The position numbers were made by a program, and so were the translations under genes. A stretch of 64,000 nucleotides of DNA from Bdellovibrionales bacterium RIFOXYC1_FULL_37_79. GTDB lineage: Bacteria; Bdellovibrionota; Bacteriovoracia; Bacteriovoracales; Bacteriovoracaceae. The notes beneath the pieces are model-generated. The model worked only from the letters and a program-made list of their open reading frames with translations, ran no database searches and was not told where the DNA came from. Below, piece after piece: positions 1-9,107 of the stretch (positions are counted from its first letter, which is position 1; each line of letters begins with the position of its first letter). The stretch is from the NCBI GenBank assembly GCA_001770015.1, contig MEQB01000011.1, positions 1-64,000 of the forward strand. Reading direction: 5' to 3'.

Positions 1-240
1 TTTATCAATATTTACTTGATCGGGTTTGTGGATATGGGAAAATTCCGAAATTATCTGAAATAATATTGAGGACTTGCCCCAAAGTTAGCTAACCTTACTC
101 AATATCATAGTATCTCTTAATTATAGTCATTATTGACTATTTTTAAACTTAAATTTAGTCATTTTTGACACATTTATCTGTTAAAAAAAGGCAAATACTT
201 GAATTTAAATGACTATGGGCTGTGATGTATCTCTAGAAAG
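1..240. other. AT-rich left-edge region, no gene called
   Basis: No convincing gene. On the minus strand a 28-codon frame (about 84 down to 1) is open to the window edge after a TAA. It could be the start or a relic of something outside the window, but it has no start codon and no recognisable motif. Confidence 0.3.
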
Positions 241-652
241 TCAAGCCGTACCAAAATACCTAATGCCAAGAAGTGATCCTGCTGCGCAGATATGTGCTTG
301 GGGATAATCATCCGCCAGATATTTTAGTGATGCCAGAGCATTTTCACATAATTGAATTTCGTCAAAAATGATTAAATCATTTTCAGATGAAATTTTTGAC
401 TTAAAAAAAAGTTCCAGACTCTGCCAAAGAGTTTTTGAATCAATATTTCCTTCAAATATTTTGTGTGAATTTTTTTGTGCGAAAAAATCCAGTATAAAAA
501 CTTTTGGATAATATTTTTGTCCAAACTCTTTTAACAAAAAGGTTTTTCCGACTTGACGTGCCCCCTGCAATACCAAAGGTAATCAAGCAGGTATAATCGC
601 TGCTAAAATTTTTTATTGTTTTTTTCCACCAAGGAAAATTTATTTTTCTCAT
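241..652 (-). pseudogene. AAA_14/DUF4143-type ATPase, frameshifted and truncated
   Basis: This is the N-terminal part of the AAA_14 (later joined to DUF4143) ATPase family often found in bacterial accessory DNA. The reading frame starting at 652 (KINFPWWKKTIKNF) must shift near position 585 to join the frame carrying the P-loop LQGARQVGKT. The Walker B-like LIIFDEIQ and sensor-like CAAGSLLG follow. Shortly after GSLLG, where the family normally continues with SFPVGKV and a DUF4143 domain, the frame ends at FGTA-stop. Only about 135 of the usual ~400 residues remain, so it is almost certainly non-functional. The motif order leaves little doubt about the family; the exact indel position is inferred. 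Confidence 0.75.
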
Positions 653-860
653 ATCTCAGATTTTAAACAAAACGTGAAATTGGGCAATAATTTGAACAAA
701 ATAGCGTGAAATTTTCACATTATTTTCATGAGCTAAAAGCATTCAAATTGTTGATTTGCATTTTCAAAATCTTTGTAAGAAAAAAGAATAATTCAATAAG
801 GCCTAATATTTATGTAATTATTTATTCATTTAAAAACTATTTACTCAGCCTGATTTTTTC

Positions 861-1679
861 TCAACTCCACTTAAACAAGTCAAAATTCATCTGATATACT
901 TCCGTTTCATTACTTCCATCCACCCAGTTTTTTATTTTGCTTAAAAATTTTAAAAACTCTCGATGAATTTTGCTTTGCACTTCCGGCGAAGTTGAAAATG
1001 TTACTGAGAAACTATATTGATTATCTGAATCTAGTTTTTCCAATTTATTTAAACAATGATCTCTGGTTAATCTTCTATACGTTTGGAAAACTGGGGAATC
1101 CTTTGATAAATGAAGATTATCCTTCACCACCACATACTTCGTATCTTTTTTTTCAATAATCCCAAGCTCAACTAATGAGTTAAGATAAAACTGCAATTTA
1201 TCGTTGGTTAGAGATAATACATTGATCAATAATGCAGGACTTTTACTAAATCGTTCAATCGTAAGAAAAACATGAATCAATTGAAAATTAATATCCAGAT
1301 AGTAAAGCGTAATATTATCAATTAAATTTGATTTCAAAGGTTGAACTTGAATATGTTTTTCTGATCTTTGATTGATTTTTTTTATTAGATTGATTTCTTT
1401 TGTTAACTCATCCGACCGACGTTTTACACCAGAGCGATCCCGCTGATGAAGCAGAGAAAAAAATTTTGCCTCCTCATTATTCAAATTCATTTCAAGGCCG
1501 GCCAAATAAACCTGATCTTCGGATAGATCAGCAAATGAATTGATAACTCTTGATAAGTATGTTTTTTGGATATGACAAGCGGTAGCCATCTTTTGCATGG
1601 TAAAGCTCTTATCCATCTTTTTTTTGTTATTAATTAAATACTTAAGTAAATCTTTGTAATTATCATATTCAAAAACCAT
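861..1679 (-). CDS. TIGR02147 family protein (DUF4423 regulator-like)
   Basis: A 272-residue protein of the TIGR02147 family, which is expanded in Bdellovibrionota and Fibrobacteres. It starts with the typical aromatic VFEYDNYKDLLKYLI, followed by a helix-turn-helix-like segment (about residues 25-60, with TACHIQKTYLSRVINS) and FSLLHQRDRSG. The C-terminal half (about 105-260) matches the usual DUF4423 layout with LGIIEKKDTKYVV. The family is thought to be regulatory; its ligand is unknown. It is divergent from the secreted protease at 1815, with 135 bp between the starts, so it might control that gene. The family call is strong, the target is inference. Confidence 0.8.
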   Translation of the reverse strand: MVFEYDNYKDLLKYLINNKKKMDKSFTMQKMATACHIQKTYLSRVINSFADLSEDQVYLAGLEMNLNNEEAKFFSLLHQRDRSGVKRRSDELTKEINLIKKINQRSEKHIQVQPLKSNLIDNITLYYLDINFQLIHVFLTIERFSKSPALLINVLSLTNDKLQFYLNSLVELGIIEKKDTKYVVVKDNLHLSKDSPVFQTYRRLTRDHCLNKLEKLDSDNQYSFSVTFSTSPEVQSKIHREFLKFLSKIKNWVDGSNETEVYQMNFDLFKWS

Positions 1680-1814
1680 ATATATTTGTTAACTTTTAGT
1701 GTTTGCATCGTCAACAAAATAATTAATTTTTAATTTACTCACCTACTTTAACTGCATAAACTTGTAATCAAGCTGCAGCAACTATGTTAATAAACTAATC
1801 AATGTGAGGACAAT

Positions 1815-2951
1815 ATGAAAAAAATAATTTTAGCAACCTTCCTACTATGTTTTGGAAATAACCTATTGGCCATACACGAAGGTTGGACCAGCGGAGGAGG
1901 ATCAATCCTCAAAGATAGTAACAACCCGTGGTTTCTTTTTAACACAAAAGAAGTTCGCTATTGCATCCTACACGATCCCGAAAATTTTAGCGCTTCCGAC
2001 GAATTGATCAAAACCGTAATCACACAGGCTGTTGAATTTTGGAAAAAAGATTTTTCTGAAAACGTTATTTTCGATTTGGGTCAAGATGGATATGGTGTTG
2101 CCACACAAAATTTTGTTTTTGAAGAATGCTCAGATAATACAGATATCAGATTTCAATTTGGAGTATTAAATCCTGAACAAAAAAAATATCTTGGTGACCC
2201 TAGGGATTACATAGCAATTACAGTCAGAACCAATTACGATAGGATCAATCTTAAAGGCAAGGGGTTCATTTATCTTTCGTCTGACAATGGGCCACTGAAA
2301 TATAATACGAAAGAAAAAATACCAAACCCATGGAGTCAAGGAGATGGTGGAGTTTTACACAAAGTTATTGCTCATGAACTAGGACATGTTTTTGGAATTA
2401 ATCACACGGACACAACTCATACTGGTTTAATGAGATCTGATTACCCACAATATTTAATAAATCATGCTAACGATTTTGATATTAGTATTAATCAAAACAT
2501 AAGACCTTTTTTTAATTATAATAAAATAAACTCGCATCCCTTTTGTGATCTAGAGAAGAATGTGAGAGAATTTTTAAATCTTGGCCCTAATGTCAAATGT
2601 ATTGGTTTCAAACACAAAGCCTACAATAATGAATGGTTTTTATATGAAGTTGTTGAAGGAGAATATACAAAAATATTAGCTACATTTTTATCAGGCATGA
2701 ATACTTCTTCATTTACCAGCATAGTAGGGATATGGGTACCCGAAGAACAAACTCTATTCCCTAAAAATTATAGTGGTAAAACACTTGGCGCAAATTGCCA
2801 TTCACGTATGACGGCATTTGGAAGTATAAACTCAACTACGTCAGAAAATAAAACATTTTATTTTGATCTCGATCTATTTGCTGACACGGTTATTTTTTTT
2901 AGAAATGGTCACCCCATTTTTACACGACATGTTTTTTCCAAAAAAAATTAA
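1815..2951 (+). CDS. secreted matrixin-like zinc metalloprotease
   Basis: A 378-residue exported protein. Residues 1-19 form a Sec signal peptide (KK, hydrophobic core, cleavage near NNLLA). The catalytic motif HELGHVFGINH lies at residues 187-197, the extended metzincin site HExxHxxGxxH, followed by a possible Met-turn (GLM, residue 206). This layout is that of matrixin/M10-like peptidases, with zinc bound by His187, His191 and His197 and Glu188 as the base. About 180 residues after the active site have no family I recognise. The start is supported by GAGGA upstream. It probably acts in the periplasm or outside the cell; the substrate is unknown. Confidence 0.8.
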   Translation: MKKIILATFLLCFGNNLLAIHEGWTSGGGSILKDSNNPWFLFNTKEVRYCILHDPENFSASDELIKTVITQAVEFWKKDFSENVIFDLGQDGYGVATQNFVFEECSDNTDIRFQFGVLNPEQKKYLGDPRDYIAITVRTNYDRINLKGKGFIYLSSDNGPLKYNTKEKIPNPWSQGDGGVLHKVIAHELGHVFGINHTDTTHTGLMRSDYPQYLINHANDFDISINQNIRPFFNYNKINSHPFCDLEKNVREFLNLGPNVKCIGFKHKAYNNEWFLYEVVEGEYTKILATFLSGMNTSSFTSIVGIWVPEEQTLFPKNYSGKTLGANCHSRMTAFGSINSTTSENKTFYFDLDLFADTVIFFRNGHPIFTRHVFSKKN

Positions 2952-2984
2952 GCACACTCATTTGACCCCTAAAATAAGTACTCT

Positions 2985-3020
2985 GAATCAAAATCGGCAA
3001 GAAGTTGCCGATTTTGATTC
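2985..3020. terminator. 16-bp perfect inverted repeat downstream of the protease
   Basis: The arms 2985-3000 and 3005-3020 are perfect complements around a GAAG tetraloop (core aaaatcggcaa/ttgccgatttt). It sits 33 bp after the stop codon of the protease gene, so a transcription-terminator role is likely, though only a short T run follows. Confidence 0.55.
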
Positions 3021-3538
3021 ACTTTCGGCGAGTAACAAAAGTTTCTAATGTACTTTTAAAAAAATTCAAAAACCCTTCCTCATCTTCTTTACAAAAAGTC
3101 AATGGCTATGCATCAGGATTAAAAGATATAGACTAAGCTAAAATTCCTTCAGTATATGTTATTGTGGTATTTTTCTGCATAAATTTTTAAAATTTATAAA
3201 CTTGGGTAAATTTTTGCTAGATATTGGGGGGGGAGTTTGGATTTCATGCTTAGGGAGTGAAGTCATCTACCCCTTTATTCTTCCTAGACTCATTAATCCC
3301 CCCCCCTACCACAATATTCTCTTCGAATTATAAATAATTATGACTTGTATGCCAAAAAATCTTGGCATTTTTTTTCTATATATTTTTATTTTTATATTTA
3401 TAACTCGTTAATTTGTTTGGAAATTTTAATAATTTTGACTCAACTTCATCAAATTTTGATGTTTAATGCGATACTGTGATTACTGCACATAAAATAAAAG
3501 ATTACATTTTGAAAGGACAAATTAAGAAGGGAGCGATT
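3021..3538. other. long intergenic region with facing G8 and C9 tracts
   Basis: No gene is supported here; frames are short and broken. A run of eight G (3226-3233) and a run of nine C (3298-3306) face each other about 64 bp apart and could pair. The segment before 3538 is very AT-rich and probably carries the promoter for the small exported ORF at 3539. Confidence 0.4.
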
Positions 3539-3703
3539 ATGAAAAACTGGATGATTATTTCTATTAGTTTTTTATTAATGATCTTACTCACAAGTCTTTA
3601 TGCAAATCAAGACATTCAAAATAGTAGTAAAGTTTCTTACCCAAATTCAAATATGAAGATTGAGTCACCAGATGCTGCATTATATTCTCCCACTCCTCGA
3701 TAA
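3539..3703 (+). CDS. small exported protein of unknown function
   Basis: A 54-residue ORF. I chose ATG 3539 rather than an earlier in-frame ATG because AAGAAGGGAG lies just upstream and because the protein then begins with a clean signal peptide: KNW, a hydrophobic stretch of about 15 residues, then SLYA-NQ. The mature part is about 35 polar residues ending in SPTPR. No family is recognised. The ribosome-binding site and signal peptide argue for a real gene. Confidence 0.5.
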   Translation: MKNWMIISISFLLMILLTSLYANQDIQNSSKVSYPNSNMKIESPDAALYSPTPR

Positions 3704-3814
3704 TCAAATTATTAACTGGTACAGAACAATGGTGTTGAATTTTATCTAACAAATTAAAATACAAGAGCTTTTGTCACAAAATTTTCGATCTAGAGAGGCC
3801 TTGAGTTAATTTCC

Positions 3815-4009
3815 TTATCCCGCCAGGACGACATAGGATACTCGTCCTGTTCCCTCCGTTAGCAAAGGAGCCTCATGGGATACAGGGATACGTCCGACGA
3901 ACGTTTGATCACCTTTCGAAAGAATAACTCTAGATGCTGGTTTCACATCTATTGCTTGCATTGCATGTATGTTTGATGCCAACAAGGTCAATAGGATTAC
4001 CTTATACAA
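3815..4009 (-). CDS. possible small exported protein
   Basis: A 64-residue frame with a TTG start and no good ribosome-binding site. It has a signal-peptide-like start (YKVILLTLLASNIHAM) and a mature part with SRVILSKGDQTFVGRIP. The coding stretch is visibly richer in G and C than the DNA around it. It may be a small secreted protein, a fragment of a transferred gene, or chance. The rest of 3704-4347 shows nothing convincing. Confidence 0.3.
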   Translation of the reverse strand: MYKVILLTLLASNIHAMQAIDVKPASRVILSKGDQTFVGRIPVSHEAPLLTEGTGRVSYVVLAG

Positions 4010-4347
4010 TAGGACACTACCGAGAGTCGTAGTTGTTTGTAGCTTGGTTGTGCGAAAGTTAGTTTAAAATATTGTAGTTTTTATTTATTACTACACTACT
4101 ACACTTTAATTCAAAACTATCATCAACTTCTTGTATTCTAAGCGGTCCATTTCCAAAAATATCTGGTTTAAGATCAGTAATTGTAAATAAATACCGGAAT
4201 TTTTTTGGATTGTTGACCAGCAGACTTGATCGGAAATTTTTAGATAAAACCCGCTAATATTAACTTTAAATTTTAAATTTAAAAATCAATTAAATTCCTT
4301 CGAAAAATGTAGCATAATGATATGAGTAATTGCGACCAAGGATTTAT

Positions 4348-5235
4348 ATGACCATCATTAATGATTTTGACTACGTAAGACCGACTAATCTAAAAGAGGT
4401 TTTTAAACTTTTAAATCAAAACAAGTCAGCAATGCTTCTGGCAGGGGGAACTGATTTGATAGGGAATTTAAAAGAGGAAGTGATTAAACCGAAACTGCTC
4501 ATTGACATTAAAAATATTAAGGGACTTAATAAAATTAAATACGCTAAAAACGAGCTTTTAATTGGGGCCTTGGTTACTTTTGATGATTTGATTCACTCTC
4601 AAGTTATATTGAATAAATGTCCTGTGGTGATGGAGATGGCAAAGACCGTGGCCTCCAAGGCAATTCGTAATCGCGCTACCATGGTTGGAAATATCTGTTC
4701 AGCAGTTCCCTGTATGGATAGTGGCGCCATTTTGATGGTATATGATGCCAGGATTGTGATTAGTGATGGGAAAAATGAGTGGGATGAGCCAGTTAAAAAA
4801 TGGTTCAAGGGGCCCAGGAAAACTATTCTTAAAAAAAATCAAATGGTGATGGGAATTAAACTTCCAATTCCAAAGGGTGATCATAGCGGTGTATATATGA
4901 AACTTGGTCGTTATAAGGGAGAAGATCTTGCTCAAGCGACATGTGCAGTTGTCCTAAGTAAAAAAGAAGGAATCAAAATTTCCTTTGGATCAGTTGCTCC
5001 AACTCCGGTGCGAGCACTTTCAATTGAAAAATTTCTAAAGAATAACGAGTTAAATGAACAAACAGTAAATGAAATAAAAAAATTGGTGGAAAAAGAAATT
5101 TCACCAATTGATGATATTAGAGCTTCAAAAGAATATCGTATGCATATGGTGAAAATCATGCTGGAGCGCTCTCTTGTGATTGCTAAAGAACGATTGGTAA
5201 ATCCAGCTCCAGCTTACGGCATCAGTCATCTTTAA
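4348..5235 (+). CDS. molybdenum hydroxylase, FAD-binding subunit
   Basis: Medium (FAD) subunit, 295 residues, of a xanthine dehydrogenase/CoxM-type molybdenum hydroxylase. It passes electrons between the 2Fe-2S clusters and FAD. The FAD-binding PCMH-type domain fills the first ~175 residues, with LLAGGTDLIGNLKEE for the pyrophosphate and NRATMVGNICSAVPCMDS for the flavin. The CODH_C-type C-terminal domain follows, with KLGRYKGEDLAQATCAVVL. ATG 4348 is preferred over an upstream TTG because AAGGA lies 5 bp before it. It is the first gene of a three-gene operon (next gene 12 bp on). The substrate is unknown. Confidence 0.88.
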   Translation: MTIINDFDYVRPTNLKEVFKLLNQNKSAMLLAGGTDLIGNLKEEVIKPKLLIDIKNIKGLNKIKYAKNELLIGALVTFDDLIHSQVILNKCPVVMEMAKTVASKAIRNRATMVGNICSAVPCMDSGAILMVYDARIVISDGKNEWDEPVKKWFKGPRKTILKKNQMVMGIKLPIPKGDHSGVYMKLGRYKGEDLAQATCAVVLSKKEGIKISFGSVAPTPVRALSIEKFLKNNELNEQTVNEIKKLVEKEISPIDDIRASKEYRMHMVKIMLERSLVIAKERLVNPAPAYGISHL

Positions 5236-5247
5236 AAGGTAAATATT

Positions 5248-5712
5248 ATGAATCAAGAAATTAAAGTAATGGTAAATGGTGAGAAAAGAAAAATTGAGGT
5301 TAAACCGACCGACATTCTCTTAGATGTTCTTCGCAACAAACTTGGTTTAAAAAGTCCCAAGTGTGGTTGTGGAAGGGGGGATTGTGGAACATGCACGGTT
5401 TTAATCAATGGGAAATCGGTTAAAAGTTGTTTGGTTCTTGGGATTGAAGTGGATGGGCAGGAAGTTACGACGCTTGAAGGACTTATGGATAATGGATTAC
5501 TTAGAGTGCAGGAAAAAATGTTGGAGGGAAATTCCTTTCAATGCGGATTTTGTGCTCCTGGATTTATTGTCATGTCTCACGAATTACTTGAAGAAAATCC
5601 TGGTCCTACTAAGGAAGAAATTAAAGAAGCAATGGCCGGAAATCTTTGTCGTTGCACAGGGTATACGCCAATCTTGGAAGCGATAGAAAAAACTTGTGGA
5701 TGTAAGGAGTAG
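5248..5712 (+). CDS. molybdenum hydroxylase, 2Fe-2S subunit
   Basis: Small subunit, 154 residues, carrying two 2Fe-2S clusters. The plant-ferredoxin-type N-terminal domain has CGCGRGDCGTCTV, and the all-helical C-terminal domain has CGFCAPGFIV and CRCTGY. All cluster cysteines expected for the CoxS/XdhA-like family are present, and the length is typical. It lies between the FAD subunit (12-bp gap) and the Mo subunit (2-bp gap), so the three are surely co-transcribed. It relays electrons from the Mo site to FAD in the cytoplasm. Confidence 0.92.
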   Translation: MNQEIKVMVNGEKRKIEVKPTDILLDVLRNKLGLKSPKCGCGRGDCGTCTVLINGKSVKSCLVLGIEVDGQEVTTLEGLMDNGLLRVQEKMLEGNSFQCGFCAPGFIVMSHELLEENPGPTKEEIKEAMAGNLCRCTGYTPILEAIEKTCGCKE

Positions 5713-5714
5713 CG

Positions 5715-8078
5715 ATGGGTAATTTAAAATATGTTGGTAAATCTGTTGTGAGACAGGATGGACTGGAAAAAATAACTGGTGCCGCTCAATATGTCGATGA
5801 TCTTGATTTTGGTCAGCATCTTCTTTATGCTGCCATTGTAGAAAGTCCTCATGCCAATGCTGAAATTCTAAAAATAAATATAAAAAAAGCGCAAGGTCTT
5901 GAGGGTGTGGTTAGAGTGGTTACCGGAGATGAATTTCCCTACCGCTTTGGTCTTTATATGCATGATCGCTATATCTTTGCACAACAAAGAGTGCGTTTTG
6001 TTGGAGAGCAAGTTGCGGCGGTTATTGCAAGAACCCCTGAGATTGCTTATCAAGCGGCTAAATTAGTTGAGGTAAAATATAAAGTTTTAAAACCAGTTCT
6101 TTCTGTGCATGATGCACTCGGTGTTCATCAGGATTTTGAAGTAGAAAAAAATAATATGATTCATCCAGACCTTTCGGAATATAAACATGTGCCTTGGTTT
6201 TTTCCAAAAGATAAAACCAATATTGCTCATTTTAGAAAGATCAGAAAAGGCAACATGGAAGAAGCTTTTAAAAGTGCAGATCATGTTTTTGAGGATGAAT
6301 ATTCAGTTCCTCGTTATGCTCATTGTGCAATTGAAAATCATGTTGCGGTTGGATTATTAGACCATTCAAAAAGATTGACATTATGGACTGCCAGTCAGTC
6401 GCCTCATACTCAGAGACATCTCTTTGCTGAAGCACTCTCCCCACTTGGACTCACCCATAAGGATATTCGAGTTATTACTCCCTATGTAGGAGGAGGATTT
6501 GGTGGGAAAGCGGGGGTTTCCATGGAGATTCTGGCTGCGGCATTGGCCACGACTGTTCCTGGAAGTCCGGTGAAAGTTTTATGGAATCGGTCCCAGGAAT
6601 TTGTAAATACTTATCAACGTCAAGGTGTGAATGCTAAAATTAAAGTGGGTGTAAAAAATAATGGGGAGATTGTAGCCCTTGAGCAACTTCTTTATTGGGA
6701 CGCCGGTGCTTATGTTGAATATGGGGCCAATGTTGTAAATGCCGCAGGATTATCGGCCACAGGTCCTTATAGGATTCCAAACGTCAAAATAGATTCGGTT
6801 TGTGTTTATACCAATCTTCCTCCCGGCGGTCCTTATCGGGGATTTGGTTATTCAGAATTTTTATTTGGATTGGAGAGTCACTTTAACGAAATCGCTAAAA
6901 AATTAAATATTGATCCGGTGGAATTTCGAGAGATCAATGCCATTAAGGAAGGAGATGAACTTTCTTATGGTGCCAAGATGAACCCTAATGGGTTGATGGA
7001 AGCAATTGAAAAAGTAAAAAAGGAAATTGAGTGGGGGAAAAAGGATAAATCAAGCGATCCTAATATTAAAATAGGAAAAGGATTTTCGCTGTTTTGGAAA
7101 GCACCGGCGATGCCGCCCAATGCCTCTTCAACTTGTTTTTTAAAATTTAATGAAGATGCTAGTATCAATTTACTTATTTCTGGAATGGAAATTGGGCAAG
7201 GGTATTTTACAGTCATGGGACAAATTGCGGCAGAAGTGTTGCAAATACCTCCTGAAAAAATTCGTTGCGTGACTCCAGACACCGATCGTAATCCCTATGA
7301 GTGGCAAACGGTTGCCTCTCACATTACCTGGTCCTGTGGCAATGCCGTCAAGAGAGCCGCTGAAGATGCTCGTGATCAAATATTGGAAGTGGTGCATAGA
7401 GCACTTAATAAAAAAATTGAAGATTTGTATTTAGAGGATGAAGCAGTGAAGTCCAAAACGGAAAGGGATTTCAATTTGCCGCTTAAAGATTTTGTAATTA
7501 ATGGAATTGGATTAAAGGATGGAACTTTTAGAGGTGGACCGATAGTTGGTAGGGGAATGTATATGCCGGAATTTTCCTCAGCTCTTTCCAATCCAGAAAC
7601 CGGTCAAGGTGGAAAGCCAAACGTCCATTATACAGTCGGAGCAGCCGCCTGTATTATTAAAATTGATAAGGAAACCGGGAAGGTTCAAGTACCTAAAATG
7701 GTTTTGGCGGTGGATGCAGGAAAGGCACTTAATCCAGATCTGGTTAAGGGACAAATTACTGGAGGGCTTCTGCAAGGCCTTGCCACCGTGTTATATGAGG
7801 ATATGCGATTTGATAAAAATGGAAAACTTCTAAATTCCAATTTTACCGATTATAAAATTCCAACTACCTTGGATGTTCCGGATGAAATCGTACCAATCAT
7901 TATTGAAAATCCTCAATCTGATGGCCCGTTTGGTGCCCGTGGGATTGGAGAGCATACCATGATTCCAGTGGCACCCATGATTGGTAATGCAATTGAGGAT
8001 GCCCTTGGAATTAGAATGAGGCATATGCCTTTAACTGCGGAAAAAATTTGTATGACCCAGCTAACTAGGAGAGATTAA
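5715..8078 (+). CDS. molybdenum hydroxylase, molybdopterin-binding subunit
   Basis: Large catalytic subunit, 787 residues, of the xanthine dehydrogenase/aldehyde oxidase superfamily. It starts with the family hallmark VGKSVVRQDGLEKITGAAQYVDD. The Moco-binding GGGFGGK follows and, near the C-terminus, GARGIGEH carries the conserved active-site Glu. The segment GGPYRGFGYSE replaces the AYRCSFR loop of CO dehydrogenases, so it is not a CODH. No xdhC/coxI-type maturation gene or MobA-like gene lies beside it; these must be elsewhere. The oxidised substrate cannot be read from the sequence; an N-heterocycle, aldehyde or aromatic thioester are all possible. Confidence 0.9.
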   Translation: MGNLKYVGKSVVRQDGLEKITGAAQYVDDLDFGQHLLYAAIVESPHANAEILKINIKKAQGLEGVVRVVTGDEFPYRFGLYMHDRYIFAQQRVRFVGEQVAAVIARTPEIAYQAAKLVEVKYKVLKPVLSVHDALGVHQDFEVEKNNMIHPDLSEYKHVPWFFPKDKTNIAHFRKIRKGNMEEAFKSADHVFEDEYSVPRYAHCAIENHVAVGLLDHSKRLTLWTASQSPHTQRHLFAEALSPLGLTHKDIRVITPYVGGGFGGKAGVSMEILAAALATTVPGSPVKVLWNRSQEFVNTYQRQGVNAKIKVGVKNNGEIVALEQLLYWDAGAYVEYGANVVNAAGLSATGPYRIPNVKIDSVCVYTNLPPGGPYRGFGYSEFLFGLESHFNEIAKKLNIDPVEFREINAIKEGDELSYGAKMNPNGLMEAIEKVKKEIEWGKKDKSSDPNIKIGKGFSLFWKAPAMPPNASSTCFLKFNEDASINLLISGMEIGQGYFTVMGQIAAEVLQIPPEKIRCVTPDTDRNPYEWQTVASHITWSCGNAVKRAAEDARDQILEVVHRALNKKIEDLYLEDEAVKSKTERDFNLPLKDFVINGIGLKDGTFRGGPIVGRGMYMPEFSSALSNPETGQGGKPNVHYTVGAAACIIKIDKETGKVQVPKMVLAVDAGKALNPDLVKGQITGGLLQGLATVLYEDMRFDKNGKLLNSNFTDYKIPTTLDVPDEIVPIIIENPQSDGPFGARGIGEHTMIPVAPMIGNAIEDALGIRMRHMPLTAEKICMTQLTRRD

Positions 8079-8098
8079 GAGGCATTCTTTAATCTCTC
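8069..8098. terminator. inverted repeat spanning the operon stop codon
   Basis: Arms gagagattaa (8069-8078) and ttaatctctc (8089-8098) are perfect complements with a 10-base loop. The left arm includes the TAA stop codon of the Mo subunit. No T run follows, so a weak terminator or 3'-end stabilising hairpin is the best guess. Confidence 0.4.
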
Positions 8099-8114
8099 GC
8101 AAGAGTAATTATTT

Positions 8115-8711
8115 ATGAGTACCTATGAAGAGTTAAAAAAAATATGGAAAAGATTAAGGATCAATGGTCAAGTTAAAAATTATTCTTCTAAGAAGTTATG
8201 GGTTTTAGAAACTAATACTGGTGTTGCAATTGCTCATATTTTATTGCCAGGCCAAAAATCTCCCCAAAAAATAGATGCAGATGCCTTTAAAAGAGTGGAT
8301 GGTATTCCTGTAGAAAAACATTTTTCATGGTGGAAATTTTATGATTTTTCTACTGTTGATGTATTTGATGATAATCAAGAACTTCTGATATCTGTTATCA
8401 CCAAAAGATCTGTCGATGATTCTGAATTTGAAGGTAGTCAAAGAAAAATTCAGTATAATAAAAATAGTAATTGGGGAGAGAGAATTAGGTTGATTATTAA
8501 TGTGGTCAGAGATGAAAAGAATAAAAGAATTATTGGATATCAAATATCAGATATTGGAGTAATTGGATTTGATCAAGTTCTTGAGATGGTATGTAATGGG
8601 GAAATTGATAATGCTAGACCTGTTTTTTCAAATTCTAGAAAACCATATATAAGAACACAGAAAGATAAAAAGTGTTTAAACAATATAGTGTATATGGGGC
8701 ATCAAGATTGA
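8115..8711 (+). CDS. hypothetical cytoplasmic protein
   Basis: A 198-residue soluble protein with no signal peptide or membrane segment and no family I recognise. It opens with TYEELKKIWKRLRINGQVKNYSS and contains LWVLETNTGVAIAHILLPGQ and FKRVDGIPVEKHFSWWKFYDFS. It is followed, with stop and start overlapping, by a small membrane-anchored protein, so the two probably form a unit. It starts 36 bp after the molybdenum hydroxylase operon, but the hairpin between them suggests separate expression. Confidence 0.6.
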   Translation: MSTYEELKKIWKRLRINGQVKNYSSKKLWVLETNTGVAIAHILLPGQKSPQKIDADAFKRVDGIPVEKHFSWWKFYDFSTVDVFDDNQELLISVITKRSVDDSEFEGSQRKIQYNKNSNWGERIRLIINVVRDEKNKRIIGYQISDIGVIGFDQVLEMVCNGEIDNARPVFSNSRKPYIRTQKDKKCLNNIVYMGHQD

Positions 8712-9082
8712 AAAAGAAATCAAAACTTAAATTTATAGTTATAATTCCGCTTTTATTTATATTTTTTATAGGAATCAATAAAATCAGATATAATTATAAT
8801 TGGAGTGATACTTTTTGGAGAACATTGATGACACCTTTTACTGGGACAATATGGTCAAAAGGTTTCTCAGAAAATAATTTTTTAAAAATAAAAATTGGTA
8901 TGCAAAAAAGTGAAGTTGATAAGTTAATTGGCGATCCGTTATTGTACAGTTGCGAAAGCAAAGGGTGTAGTGCATATTATTCTAGACAAGATACTCCCAC
9001 CGCTGATTATGATAGAAGATGGATTGAATTTGATTCATCTGGAAAAGTTTTTAAAGTGATAAAAAAGTTTTATATAGATTAG
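8708..9082 (+). CDS. membrane-anchored SmpA/OmlA-like protein
   Basis: Start chosen at TTG 8708, which overlaps the TGA of the previous gene; the ATG at 8672 would overlap it by 40 bp. This gives a 124-residue protein with an N-terminal membrane anchor (KLKFIVIIPLLFIFFIGI). The C-terminal part has FLKIKIGMQKSEVDKLIGDP and ends with FDSSGKVFKV. The GMxxxEVxxLIGxP pattern is that of the SmpA/OmlA (BamE-like) fold, which binds proteins at membranes. The fold call is tentative. It is coupled to the unknown protein upstream. Confidence 0.55.
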   Translation: MKKKSKLKFIVIIPLLFIFFIGINKIRYNYNWSDTFWRTLMTPFTGTIWSKGFSENNFLKIKIGMQKSEVDKLIGDPLLYSCESKGCSAYYSRQDTPTADYDRRWIEFDSSGKVFKVIKKFYID

Positions 9083-9107
9083 TTTTGAATGATTTGGAGG
9101 AGAACAG

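Noticed and set aside
706-894. 62-codon plus-strand ORF near the left end
   Set aside because: It overlaps the end of the TIGR02147 gene, has no good ribosome-binding site and is a low-complexity AT-rich frame.
7376-7591. Minus-strand ORFs inside the molybdenum hydroxylase genes
   Set aside because: All are shadows of strong coding frames on the other strand.
5715-8078. Carbon monoxide dehydrogenase large subunit
   Set aside because: The AYRCSFR active-site loop is absent; GGPYRGFGYSE is in its place.
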